Source of the DNA: Tethya wilhelma
Taxonomy: Eukaryota > Porifera > Demospongiae > Tethyida > Tethyidae
Length of the DNA stretch: 64,000 nt
Direction: 5' to 3'
NCBI GenBank assembly: GCA_964030475.1
Contig: CAXIPT010000009.1
Span: 544,787-608,786 of the forward strand
How positions within the stretch are numbered: the stretch's first letter is position 1; every line of letters begins with the position of its first letter. A program made the position numbers and the translations under genes. The notes below the pieces were generated by a model. That model saw nothing but the letters and a program-made list of their open reading frames with translations, made no database searches and had not been told where the DNA came from. Shown here piece after piece: positions 1 through 11,092 of the stretch.

Positions 1-510
1 TTGAGTCTTCAAACTTGCTCACAGTCTCTCACTGACAGATTACCAATTGTATGCAAGGCCTAAAACTCACAGAACCTTTCCTCAGCACTCGTAGAGAGAG
101 CTAGTGGGAAGCCACAATAGTGCCATTTTTGTTCTGCTAACGTACTTACGTACTTTCTAACTGACTTACTTGAAAAGCATTTCCAGAGAACCAGAAAGTG
201 TTGAGCCAACTTTGACAGCACAAAGTAACTCCTTTTCATAGGTAGTACATTCCTTGATACTCGTTTTCATCACAAATAAGCCTAAACAAAAACTAGAAAG
301 CTTTGAAACTTAGAGTATAAATTCATGTACTTCAATGTAGCCATCTTCTTGTAGATAGAGTTCAAAGGTCATCCACGTGGCATTAAACGCGCATGCGCAT
401 AAGCTGCTCTAGCAGCCAATGTAGTAGCTTCTCAGATAACTCAAGCTTTTTATAGGGACTAACCAGTCTCTGATAGTCTCTTCACTGTAGTGTTGAAAAA
501 AGTGAATGAA

Positions 511-917
511 CAAGTAGTAAAAATTTCAAAAAAATAAGCAGTGTAGGAATGGGCAGTGCATTAAAAAGTATTGGAACAAGGAATGGTCCCAATTTCGGCA
601 CATGACTACTTCATTTTTGTGCCCAAGTCTTGGCTGGTAGTAATCTAATCATGCATGCTATACTTTATTCCACTTTTTAGCCAAGTGATAAGATTGGCAG
701 GAATTTGAACAATGTGATAAAAATTTATGTGATACTGATAAGCTATTCAAGTACAGATCATTCTTTGAACCATTTACGACAATAATAGCTATGCATGAGG
801 GATAAAAATGAAAATGAAGTAGTCATGTGCCGAAATTGGGACCATTCCTTGTTCCAATACTTTTTAATGCACTACCCATTCCTACACTGCTTATTTTTTT
901 GAAATTTTTACTACTTG
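511..917. mobile_element. Hairpin MITE, family A copy 1
   Basis: Two arms of about 105 bp (511-616 and 806-917) are near-perfect inverted copies, starting CAAGTAGTAAAAATTTC and ending with its complement. They flank about 190 bp of AT-rich unique DNA with no ORF. A second, one-arm-eroded copy sharing the unique core lies at 34449-34740, which establishes it as a mobile family rather than a local palindrome. It is non-autonomous and encodes nothing visible. Confidence 0.8.
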
Positions 918-1067
918 TATAATTATACCAGGATCGAGTGCAATTACAGCAGTAATTGCACTATAGAATACTAGTCATGTAATTGAACATGATTTTAATG
1001 AGTAAATTTTGCACTCTGAATCATGTGTAAATAAACAGTTTAATTTAGTATAGATATGAGTACATAC

Positions 1068-1446
1068 CTCCACAGTCCTTACTCTCTTTTAACAGTCTCT
1101 CTATCTTGTCTAAGTAACTTGCTGCTGGGCGTTGAGCACCTGGCACATCAGGCAACACATACGCTAGGCTCTTTCGAGGATCTTTCCTTATCATTTCTTG
1201 AATTATTTCAAGATCATCACTCACTCCTTTGAGAAATTTCCCTCCTGGTTTGTCAGACTTTTTGGGTACAACATCTCCATCGTATTTGTCGCCGTATGAC
1301 CCAATCAACATACACTGGCTACTGGAAGCTATTATACGAGGTTGCAATTCGTCTACTGCTTGAGAATCCAAATATTCAACATTGCCAAACCATGGATTAT
1401 ATAATGGATGAAGCGCAGTTGAACCTGACACAACTTGGTAAGCCAT
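1068..1446 (-). CDS. Unrecognised protein, first coding exon
   Basis: This minus-strand exon opens with ATG at 1446 and gives about 126 residues (start MAYQVVSGST, end RLLKESKDCG) before a GTATGTA donor at 1067. It is a first exon of a longer gene whose later exons should lie at lower coordinates or outside the window; I could not place an acceptor in 1-1060. The sequence is compositionally ordinary, with an acidic and basic stretch near residues 60-90, and no family I can name. Its ATG is only 167 bp from that of PIG-P on the other strand, so the two probably share a promoter. An upstream in-frame extension exists, but the ATG at 1446 is the first good start. Confidence 0.45.
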
Positions 1447-1612
1447 ACTGTACTCGAACTCTTGATGATGACAGTGCAATTGCACAAATTATTGCGCATT
1501 TGCAGTGGTGTAATTGCGCAATTGCAAGTGCGTGCTAGCCTCGTTCCCAGGCTAAGTGCATGCAAGCTGGACATTTGTAGGGACAGTCCCAATGACGTAA
1601 TGCATTGATTTT

Positions 1613-2854
1613 ATGGCGGTAAGCCCAGCTGACAAGGGACACTCGCCATTCCCGAGCTCTGAAAGAGCTATCTACGGGTTTGCACTCTACCTTGGCTCCT
1701 ATGCGCTGTTTGGTAAGTTGTCTGTGAGTGAATGAAAGAGTATGTTGGTCTTGGAGAGGGTCATAATTTGCTGTTAGCCCAGCTGACTCTGAAGTGACTT
1801 TGATGCTGTACATCCCGGCTTATCTTGTATCGTCATCCTATTGCAGTTTTATTTGTTCTCTGGGCCTACTTTCCCAATGAGTGGCTTTACCAGATAGGAT
1901 TCACTTATTTCCCTCAAAAGTAAGTCATTTTAGCAAAAGCAATATATGTAGTCTCACGGGCCAGCGACTCTTCCTTTGAAGAGTCTGGCCCGCAAGACTA
2001 CTATATATGGGGGTTTCCCTCAACACATTACATACAGTATCTGATCTAGTGAGCAATGCTAACCTAGTCTAGCCCTAGACCCCGCCTCTTTCACCAGTGA
2101 AAAATGGGGCTAATGCTAACCTATGTTGGGATAAACATGTGTCCTTGTGTGTAGGTATTGGGCAGTAGCAGTTCCTGTGTATGCTTGTGTATGCTTCTGG
2201 CTGTTTGTGATGTTCTACATTGGACTCAACCATCTGCTTGTTCTTAATCAAGATGACCCTAGAAACATAACAGGTATGAGTGTGGTAGCTATTCAATGTA
2301 TTGATTGCAGTGGCCAGTCAGTCTCTTCACATTAATGTATTTATTCTCTGCATTTAAAAACTATTGTGCATTGTTGATTTGACCTTAGCAATAATCAGTT
2401 CCGGATAATAATGTACTGTATAGCAGGTAAATTTGGCAAATTGGTGAATTATTCTGGAAATTGCCAAACAGTTTTACACGCACACACGCGCATATAGTAA
2501 TGCAGCATGTAAAATTAAATCGCCAAATTTAAAATCACTAATCATGCTAAAATGTGAATTTGCCAAATTTTAAAGCCCACCAAATTTACCCGCTATACAG
2601 TATGCTGTACTGTCATACCTACTATGAGTATCACAACTGAGGTTCTTTATGTCTCTCAGACTTCAAAGTATATATTTTTGCCTAAGTGATTTTATTTCAC
2701 AAAAGATTTGTAACCCATTCATGTCATTCCAGATTCCCATTCTATCCCACGTCCACCAGTGCTGCCTAGTACCTCAGTCACACCCCTCTATGATATACCA
2801 GTAGCAGAGGTCAATAAGGTCATGTTTGGAAATAGCAAACGATTGAAACAGTGA
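1613..2854 (+). CDS. PIGP: PIG-P, GPI-GlcNAc transferase subunit
   Basis: Phosphatidylinositol N-acetylglucosaminyltransferase subunit P belongs to the ER-membrane complex that performs the first step of GPI-anchor synthesis. Four exons join in frame: 1613-1712, 1847-1919, 2155-2273 and 2733-2854, giving 137 residues, the usual family length. The first transmembrane hairpin helix is seen in exon 1/2 (IYGFALYLGSYALFVLFVLW), followed by the family signature GFTYFPQKYWAVAVPVYAC at the exon 2/3 junction and a second membrane helix (CFWLFVMFYIGLNHLL). The C-terminal tail holds the usual PLYDIPVAEVN motif. All donors are GT and acceptors AG. The gene appears complete and functional. Intron 2 carries a small perfect hairpin and intron 3 a MITE. 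Confidence 0.93.
1946..2008. repeat. Short hairpin in PIG-P intron 2
   Basis: The arms TAGTCTCACGGGCCAG and CTGGCCCGCAAGACTA, with extra pairing of GACTCTTC to GAAGAGTC around a CTTT loop, form an almost perfect 60-bp palindrome. It looks like a tiny foldback element and does not overlap an exon. Confidence 0.7.
2413..2604. mobile_element. MITE family B copy 1
   Basis: The element of about 190 bp starts TATAGCAGGTAAATTTGGC and ends with the inverted form CAAATTTACCCGCTATA, inside intron 3 of PIG-P. A second copy with the same termini is at 38597-38809 in an intron of fusion gene 1. It has no coding capacity. Confidence 0.75.
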
Positions 2855-3001
2855 CAAAAATTAATAATACATTTGTTTTCTACTTCCATGCAAAATTTAT
2901 ATTTTAGAGCTTTGTCTTTAAGAATGATTTTGCAGCACTAAAGCAAGTACAGTATACCTATATATATATATATACAAATATGATTGAATTCTGGATTGTT
3001 T

Positions 3002-4673
3002 TCAGTAAATGTGTCTTTTTCCTCTCCAATTTGGGCAACTTTTGGGATTTCTCCCTTTACATTTGCTACAAGAATGTGCACTTTCGCTTGTCTTAAAGGA
3101 CAAATCTCCTCGAGCCCATCCCAAAGCTGAGTTTTCCTTACCACACTTGTAACATGGAGCAGTGTCCTCTTCCAGTTCGCAAAACACAGTGTAGCGGTTT
3201 CCACAGTCACACTCGAACCTGCAAGGCCCAACACCTTCATCATCACTGCTATGGTCCAGGTCGACACTTCCCCCATCTTCAGTCATATCACTCCGCTGGG
3301 TAATGAATGTTGAAAGAGTTGCTCCATCTGAATTGTGGAGCGTGCTGGCGTTGAAGATTTTTTTGCTAGCTCTCCGGCGTCGTTTTGGAGGCACCGTCTT
3401 GGATGACGATGTGGGAGACTCTGTTTGATGGGGTTCTTTTGGTCGCTGTGCCCCTCGAGGTGGTGGCTTGGAGCTGGTGAATGGACTCGTAGGTAGCTCG
3501 GTTTGAGGATACTGTTGAGGGTTTGGAGGTGGCTGAGATATAGATATCATTCCTAGCAATTGCTGAACTTCGTTGACTTGGTGCCGAGGTGTAGGTTGAG
3601 TGGATCTCTTATAAGTTGAAGTTGGTGGAGTTGTAGCTCCTGGAGGATAAGCATTAGATATGGGTTCGAACGTTGGTCCATCAGGAAAGGGACCTGATTT
3701 TGATCTAGGCCTTGGTTTAAATGAAGGTGCATTTGGATTGAGTGAGCTCACTCGAGCAGCCTTTCTCCATCTTGGATGAATGTAGGGATCTGATACCATG
3801 GTTTTACATTTGCGACACATAAGGCTTTCAGTGGCCTCACATTTGGCGAAAAACTTTCTCCCACATGTTGGGTTTGTACAGAGATAACGACCAATACCAA
3901 ACTCCTTTTCCCTAGGCAAGGCATCGTATCGGTTTTGACACTTTTTGCAACGTGAAACTGGTTTGGATTTCAAGACTAGCCTCCACCATGAGTGTTTGCA
4001 GCGGCCACACCCAAACTGACGTAGCTGGCATGGACCTTGCATGTGTTTGATATCGTGCTTACGAAGATTTTCTTCTGTAAGTAGAAATTGTTTCCCTTCA
4101 GAGTGGAGCTTTTCTTGGTTGACTTCACTCAGTTCCTTTTTAGCTTCTCTACTACCGCTTATTCCTTTCAAATATTTTTCAGGTAGATCTGGTTCATCAT
4201 ATTTTCCTCTTGCCATTTCCTGGTATGTACATGCACGTATCAGTGGTTATGATAAGGACAGATATTCACTCAAATGACAAATTCTTGTAAAAGCGCCAAA
4301 GATAAGCTCAAAAGCCGGCTCAATAGGCTATTACAAGGCTGAAATATCAGCCGTATGCATTCAACTTACCTGACAAAATGCTCCCTGGATGTACTTCTTT
4401 GTTTCTCTTTTCTCTGTAGCATTGATTGTAAACTTTATGGTGCCATTATCCATCATCTCCACGTCAATCTGAGTCACACCCAAGGCCTCCATTTTCTCAA
4501 TTGACTTACAGTAGGCTCTAATTCGATGGAGGCCTACTCGAGGCTGCCTGTAGGTCTTCTTCAAGTCCTCTTTAGCTATGTACGCATTGATTAGCTGTTG
4601 CATAAAAAAGGTAGTTTAAAGTACTACTTATCAAGCTACACTGGTATTAACTTACCCTAGTACTTGCTGCCAT
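3002..4673 (-). CDS. Shiftless-like zinc-finger protein, copy 1
   Basis: Homologue of SHFL (C19orf66/RyDEN), a cytoplasmic RNA-binding antiviral factor that suppresses -1 programmed ribosomal frameshifting in vertebrates. Exons 4656-4673, 4370-4594 and 3002-4219 join in phase 0 to give 485 residues. The diagnostic block is in exon 3: LLTEENLR, then QFGCGRCKHSWWR, VSRCKKCQNRYDALP, a CxxxxC pair and CRKC...IHPRW (about residues 145-232), matching the SHFL zinc ribbon in order and spacing. A Pro/Ser-rich linker follows, then STLHNSDGATLSTFITQ and an acidic run as in SHFL. The last 75 residues add Cys pairs (CRFECDCG, CYKCG, HSCSKC). It is longer than vertebrate SHFL (about 290 aa). Antiviral function here is inferred from family only. 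Confidence 0.82.
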
Positions 4674-5265
4674 TTTTCTCTGTAAATATGTGATAAGGGA
4701 GACTTAGATAAATACATGCACTTGTATGGAAGCTCTTAGCGTAATGAGAAACAGCAAAAGTTACTGTTTCTCACATTGTACCCTAACTATGTGTGTGATT
4801 GTGGGTCTTACATGTATCAGTTGTGCTTTCCTGCTATGTCAGTAGGGCCTCATATGTTGTGGGTTGTAGTATTCCTGTGAACTGTTTTTAAAGTGAAACA
4901 CGTGTTCTCCAGTAAGTGAATTAACCCATCTACCACTGAGTGTCTACATGACAATGTATGTATGTACATTATATACTCTATAATGAAATCGCAATTCCAA
5001 TTCCAGAGTACTTACATATAGGAATGGCACGGGGTGGCCCATATACATGCATAGTGTGACCATAATATTATAGTATGTGAGTTTGATTCTAATCCACTTC
5101 TACATACCAATACTGTTCTTCATATACATGTATTATAATAGTGCTATAGTGAAAATTGTATAAAAGGCATGCATGGCTATAATTACATAAACAATATTTT
5201 AGATATGGATGACATAGTATACTTCCAAAATAATTACATGTTAAATTTTTGTTAGTTCTTAATAA
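4674..5265. promoter_or_regulatory. Upstream region of SHFL-like copy 1, duplicated upstream of copy 2
   Basis: There is no gene in this stretch. The part next to the start codon (about 4680-4930) recurs upstream of copy 2 (about 6820-7050) and partly upstream of copy 3 (8723-8838), so each duplication carried its own promoter. Shared features include a GAGAAAC-type motif and a block ending near TTAACCCAT. The remainder (4940-5265) is AT-rich and featureless to my eye. Confidence 0.5.
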
Positions 5266-6814
5266 TTATCGTCTATTGGCGGCTAAATTTGGGCAACTTC
5301 CGATATCCATTCCATTGCACTTGCTGCACGAGTGCTTGTTTCCCGATTCATTGCCCGGCAAATCTCCCCTCGACCATCCCAGTGGTGCATTCTCTTCTCC
5401 ACAATTGTAACATTTGGCCGTGTCTTTGTTCAGCTCACAAACCACGGTGTAGTGATTTCCACACTTGTTGCATTCGAATCTGCAAGGTCCCACAAGCACG
5501 TCTTCCTCATTGCTGTCGTAATCCAAATCTACCTCTTCTATTGCTTCGGTCATCTGAGTTAGAAATGTTGAATTGGTCGAGCCTGTTGGATCGTGGAGCG
5601 TACTGGCATTGAAGATATGCCTGCCGCGAGGCTGCTGTTGACTTGGTGAAGAGATATGGAATCCAGCTAGCGATGGCATTGAAGAATCAGGTGGTACTGG
5701 TATACCTGTGCCGTATGGCACTAGAGACTCTGGTATAAATTCAGGCTCATTTCTGTCTGGGATCCCATATGATGGCATGAATGGTTTCGCACCTGGATTG
5801 AGTCGCGACTTGCCTCTCTTACGAGCAGCTTTTTTCCACCTTGGATGAATGTAGGGATTTGACACCCAGGTTTTACATTTGCGACACTTTAGACAATCAG
5901 TGGCTTCACATTTTGCAAAAAACTTTCTCCCACAACTTGGCTTTGTGCAGTGATAACGCCCGATTCCAAATTCCTTTTTCCTAGGCAAAGCATCATAGCG
6001 TTGTCGGCAGTTTCTACAGCGTGAGACTGGTTTTGATTTTAGGACCGTCCTCCACCATGATTGTCTACAGCGTCCACATCCAAACTGACGTAACTGGCAT
6101 GGCCCTTGCATGTGTTTGATATCGTGCTTACGAAGATTTTCTTCCGTTAGCAGAAATTGTTTACTTTCAGATTGAAGCTTTTGGTGGTCTTTTTCACTCA
6201 ATCGTTCTTTAGCTTCTTTGCTTCCACTAATTCCTGTCAAATTTCTCTCAGGTAGATCTGGCTCATCATACTTTCCTCTTGCCGCTTCCTGGTATGGACA
6301 TATATCAATGCATGGTTATTATGATAAATACAAGCATTATCAATACCATAAATTTCTAAGTAAAAGTTTAAGGCCTATATACAAACTCAGAGATTCAGTA
6401 GTAATTTTAGCTAGTTTGAATACTCTTCTACAATTCTGACTTCATGCAATACAAAAATACATTGTATGCGTTCAACTTACAAGACAAAATGCTCCCTGGA
6501 TGTACTTCTTTGTTTCTTTGTTCTCTCTAGCACTGATTGTAAACTTTATGGTGCCATTATCCATCATCTCCACGTCGATCTGAGTCACACCCAAGGCCTC
6601 CATTTTCTCAATTGACTTACAGTAGGCTCTAATTCGATGGAGGCCTACTTGAGGCTGCCTGTAGGTCCTCTTCAAGTCCTCTTTTGCAATATATGCAGTT
6701 ATTGGCTGTTATTTCAAAGAATAAGTAAAACATTTCACTATTACTAGAGTCATTTATCATGCCAAAGTTTATGTGCAAGTATTAACTTACCCTTAGGCCA
6801 GTGCTTGCCGCCAT
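5266..6814 (-). CDS. Shiftless-like zinc-finger protein, copy 2
   Basis: Tandem paralogue of copy 1 with identical structure: exons 6791-6814, 6481-6705 (225 nt, as in the other copies) and 5266-6288, giving 422 residues. It retains the SHFL core (LLTEENLR, QFGCGRCRQSWWR, VSRCRNC, CTKPSCGRKFF, CRKC, IHPRWKK), the STLHDPTGSTNSTFLTQM segment, an acidic run and the C-terminal Cys pairs (CRFECNKCG, CYNCGEE, HSCSKC). The proline-rich linker is shorter and diverged compared with copy 1, while the zinc region is nearly unchanged, which suggests constraint on the fingers. The reading frame is intact. By family it would be an RNA-binding translation regulator; this is inference. Confidence 0.82.
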
Positions 6815-7562
6815 TTTCCTATGTAAATGTGTGATAAGGTAGACTTAATTGAGAAACTCTAAAAAGAATAAGAACAAAATATTTCTCACTTTGTACCCTC
6901 ATTATGTGTGTGATGTTGGCTCTTACATGTATCAGTTGTGCTTTCCTGCTATTTGAGTAGGGCCTCAGATGTTGTGGGTTGTAGTATTCCTGTGAACTGT
7001 TTTTAAAGTGAAATGTCGTGTTGTCCAGTAAATAAATTAACCCATATACCACTGAGCATTAACATGTATACTCTGTGAATTGAAATCCAAATTCCAGTTC
7101 CAGTGTATGTGCATATGCAGGCAAGTTAGCTTTTCATCAATTTGTACGTTATACTGTCTTGTAAATTTTATATGTTTTAAGTTGTTCTACAACACAAATA
7201 CTAATCTACAATGCCACCTGCATAAAGTTTCCATGTATAAAATTTAGGCCCATGTACCTACTATGATTTTGTTACCTTTTTGCTTGACTTTTTCCACACT
7301 ATAGTTATTTTCTTCTGGTTGAATTTGATCCATACCCTTTATATTAATTCATGCTAATATGTACTCAGTATTCAAGCGTTCCTGATATCGTAGACAATAT
7401 GTCAGAGGTGTACAGTGTTAAGTGCACATGTGTGACATATACCAAATTGCCAATGCTGTTTCTTTACACCACTTTAGTATGGCAATGTATTAGGTAGATT
7501 ATCACGCACATTGGTGATACTTGTATAATTATTACATTAATCAATAGAATAAATTTTAATGC
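6815..7562. other. Intergenic DNA between SHFL-like copies 2 and 3
   Basis: No gene is visible. Positions 6820-7050 are the duplicated promoter block of copy 2. Positions 7080-7560 are AT-rich and show no remnant of the C-terminal zinc module that copy 3 lacks. Confidence 0.5.
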
Positions 7563-8722
7563 TTATTGCCTAGATTGGCTATAAATTTCATCATCACTGT
7601 CATAATCCAAGTCCACCTCTTCTACTTCTTGGGTCATCTGAGTTAGAAATGTTGAATTGGTCGAGCCTGTTGGATCGTGGAGCGTACTGGCATTGAAGAT
7701 CCGAGGCGGTCGTGGTGGCCGTGGTGGTGGTAGTGGTCGTGGACCTCCATTCCTTTTTTTTTCCACCTTGGATGAATGTAGGGATTTGTAACCAAGGTTT
7801 TGCATTTGCGACAGGATGGTAAACAATAAGTAGCTTCACATTTGGCGAAAAATTTTCTCCCACAGCTTGGCTCTGTGCAGTGATAACGGCCGATTCCAAA
7901 TTCTTTTTCCCTAGGCAAAGCATCGTAACGTTGTTGGCAGTTTCTACAGCGTGAGACTGGTTTTGATTTTAGGACCGTCCTCCACCAAGATTGTCTACAG
8001 AGCCCACATCCAAACTGACGTAACTGGCATGGCCCTTGCATGTGTTTGATATCGTGCTTACGAAGATTTTCTTCCGTTAACAGAATTGGTTTGCTTTCAG
8101 ATTGAAGCTTTTGGTGGTCTTCTTCACTCAATTGTTTTTTAGCTTCTTTGGTTCCACTAATTCCTGTCAGATTTCTCTCAGGTAGATCTGGTTCGTCATA
8201 CTTTCCTCTTGCCATTTCCTGGTATAGATATATATCAATGCATGTTTATCAACATGACAAATTTTTCAGTAAAAGTTTAAGGCCTACTGATAATCACAGA
8301 GATTCAGTAGCAATTTAACTAGTTTGAATGCTCTTCTACAATTCTGACTTCATGCAATAAAAGCAATGTATTTTATACGTTCAACTTACAAGACAAAATG
8401 CTCCCTGGATGTACTTCTTTGTTTCTTTGTTGTCTCTAGCACTGATTGTAAACTTTATGGTGCCATTATCCATCATCTCCACGTCGATCTGAGTCACACC
8501 CAAGGCCTCTGTTTTCTCAATTGACTTACAGTAGGCTCTAATTCGATGGAGGCCTACTTGAGGCTGTCTGTAGGTCTTCTTCAGATCCTCTTTAGCAATG
8601 TACGCAGTGATTGGCTGTTATATCAAAGAATAAGTAAAGCAACAGTCATTTATCATGATGAAGTTAATGTTTATGTGCTAGTATTAACTTACCCCCAGGG
8701 TGAGGCCAGTGCTTGTTGCCAT
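7563..8722 (-). pseudogene. Shiftless-like copy 3, frameshifted and truncated
   Basis: Third tandem copy: exons 8693-8722, 8390-8614 and 8218 downward. The frame is open through the zinc ribbon (QFGCGLCRQSWWR, VSRCRNC, CTEPSCGRKFF, CRKC, IHPRWKKK). At an A9 run (plus-strand T9 near 7754-7762) the frame used by the paralogues shifts by -1. In frame 0 translation runs to a stop at 7643 through an unrelated His-rich tail; in the -1 frame it continues as a Pro/Arg stretch, then STLHDPTGSTNSTFLTQM, and stops at 7563. The terminal Cys module of copies 1 and 2 is absent in either case. It may be a decaying gene, a homopolymer sequencing error, or a gene using slippage; the sequence alone cannot decide. 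Confidence 0.7.
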
Positions 8723-8840
8723 TTTTCTCTGTAATTGCCAGTACATGTGATAAGGGAGACTCCATAAGAAACTCTAAGAATATAAGAATAAGGAAAATAT
8801 TTTTCACATTGTACCCTAAGATGTGTGTGATGTTGACTCT

Positions 8841-8842
8841 NT

Positions 8843-8886
<44 letters not shown>
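8841..8886. repeat. N followed by (CA)n
   Basis: A single N at 8841 precedes a run of about 20 CA units. On the left is the truncated promoter block of SHFL-like copy 3; on the right is DDX19 coding sequence with no first exon. This is probably a contig join inside a microsatellite. Confidence 0.6.
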
Positions 8887-8888
<2 letters not shown>

Positions 8889-8892
8889 CCAG

Positions 8893-10946
8893 ACAAAGAG
8901 ACCACTAAGGCAGAAGCTTCACTGCTCACTAAAATCGTTCGAGACAGACTTGTAGAGAGTAAACACGACGTCGAGGTACAACAGCACGACCCAAACTCAC
9001 CTCTCTACTCAGTCAAGTCCTTTGAGGAGCTCAGACTGTGAGTTACAGCTGTAAATGGCATGTAACTGATTCTCAATCCATTCAGCTTGGCTTTTTGTGC
9101 CAATATACTGTAGATGCTTGACTGAACAGGCATTAGGGAGGGTCCCTTTAGGTGTGGGATTGTGAAAGACCATTTGAGTTTTCATGTACATACTAGTCTT
9201 TGAGCTTTACCCATTTTTCACTCCACTTGATATAGGAAAAGGTCATTAAAGTGAGAAATGGGTCTCTCTTGATAGACTAATGTACATACAATGTATGTTC
9301 ACACAAACTCCTACTATATGTACACAAATATTGTCAATAAATTAATCTGACCCCTATTATTATCATCATTATTGTTGCAGTCGTCCAGAGCTGTTGAAGG
9401 GCGTGTACAGCATGGGCTTCAATAGGCCAAGCAAGATCCAAGAGAAGGCCCTCCCTCTTCTCCTGGCCGACCCTCCCCACAACCTCATAGCCCAGTCTCA
9501 GAGTGGTACAGGAAAGACAGCTGCCTTCGTGCTGGCTATGCTCTCACGAGTGGACCCTGCAAAGAAATATCCACAGGTTGTTTTTGTTGTTTTGTTTGTT
9601 TGTTTTGTTTGTTGTTTTGTTTGTTTGTTTGTTTGAAGATTTTTATTTGGTGAAGTCCTTGCTAGTGTGTGCATGTACGTTATTTCTGTGGCCAACTCCT
9701 TACTTGTGTGTGCTAATGGTTTCTCAAACGTTGACCAAAAATTGCACTTGTGAATGTAACAACCTTTACCAACATTCCATTTCTTGCATAATGTCATTAT
9801 ACCTTGTGGTACCCCACTCCAATAATGCTTCCTGCATAAAATTAGATTTTCTTCCAAAATTAGTTTTTAGATTTTATTTTTCTCTTTCTGCTTACGCAAA
9901 ACTCATCCTTGCGTTCGAACTCTCTCTCCCACTGGTGACGTCTGGTGGTATGATCTAATTACCCACCCAAGGCATTGTGTCTGTTCTTTCCTTCACACAA
10001 ATTAGTTCCGTGGGTAAAACAACAGGACACATCCTCTAATTTGATTCACCGATAGAGTCACTTTGACGTGAGACAGTTGAAAATTGCATTTTCTTGGAAA
10101 ATCCAATTTTTGCGTATTTCGAGGGTTCCTCCATTTGTTAGTGTTAATTGCTTGTACACACCTGTGTTTATAGTTGTTTACAGTTTCATGTTGAAAGCAG
10201 TCTGTGTGCTGTTGTCTAGTCCATATTTTTTCGTTGAAAATTTAATAAGCTTTATTTAATCGGTTTATGTTATAGCAACATGGTTTTGCAATTAGCTCAG
10301 TTGATGGTTTCCATATATAGTTGTTAATGCAAATTGAGACGGTATACATATATGTATATACTTGCAAGTGGATAATTATGAGCTCTTGTGATTTCATTAT
10401 GTGTGTGTGTGACTTGAGGGCGCTAGAGAAGAGCTACTTTATCTACTTAATTATTTTTTAATGGAATTATAGATATGAGGGGCTGTGTGTTAGTTTTAAC
10501 TCAATTAGGATGATCTTATTTCATCTCTAAATGTCTGCTTCGAAGATTCTGTTAGAATCTACACTGTGACTATGTTTGCTGCTTTAAGTGTGGTGTGCAG
10601 TATGTGGTATTTACTGCTCAGTCAATCATTATTGGATTGTGTGATGAATGGACTAGCAAGTAACTACATACATGTCGGGAAATATTGGGAGAGAGTAAGA
10701 CAATTCCAGAAAAATTCTGATACTCAGCTGGCAATCGAACTACATACATGTAGTGACATGAAATTTGAACCTTTTTTTTATCTCTCTGATTTTAAATCTC
10801 TTTCTCTTGTCTACCATTATTAATTTTTCAGGTGATCTGTTTGTCCCCCACCTTTGATCTGGCCCAACAGACTGGCAAAGTGCTGACTCAGATGTCCAAG
10901 TATCTTGAAGGGATTCAGATGATATATGCACTGAGGGGAACAAGAG
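8893..10946 (+). CDS. DDX19: DDX19/DBP5-type DEAD-box helicase, partial
   Basis: RNA helicase acting at the cytoplasmic face of the nuclear pore in mRNA export. Three internal exons are seen: 8893-9037, 9381-9576 and 10832-10946. They encode the family-specific lead [17 protein letters not shown], the Q motif ([15 protein letters not shown]), Walker A ([10 protein letters not shown]) and motif Ia region ([14 protein letters not shown]). The first exon and everything after motif Ia (DEAD box, SAT, the whole second RecA domain) are missing. No further exon is recognisable from 10947 to 12954, and an N at 12955 follows, so the gene is likely cut by assembly joins at both ends. The donor of the second exon is a slightly weak GTTGTT. 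Confidence 0.88.
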
Positions 10947-10959
10947 GTTTGTTGGTGCA

Positions 10960-11092
10960 TGTGTGAAGGGGTGATGGTGTGAGGGGAGAGTGACCGGTGC
11001 ATGTGTGATGGGGTGATTGAGTGATGGTGTGAGGGGAGAGTAGTGCATGTGTGAGGGGAGAGTGGTGCATGTGTGAAGAGTGCAGGGAGAGG
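10960..11092. repeat. GGTGCATGTGTGAGGGG minisatellite
   Basis: Imperfect units of 20-30 bp built on GGTGCATGTGTGARGGG and GTGATGGTGTGAGGGGAGAG repeat about five times just after the last recognised DDX19 exon. It is purine-rich on the plus strand and without coding value. Confidence 0.65.

Noticed and set aside
8689..9041. Open frames of alternating Cys-Val or His-Thr
   Set aside because: They are translations of (CA)n/(GT)n microsatellites; the same applies near 15240, 21933, 26386, 28733 and 58858.
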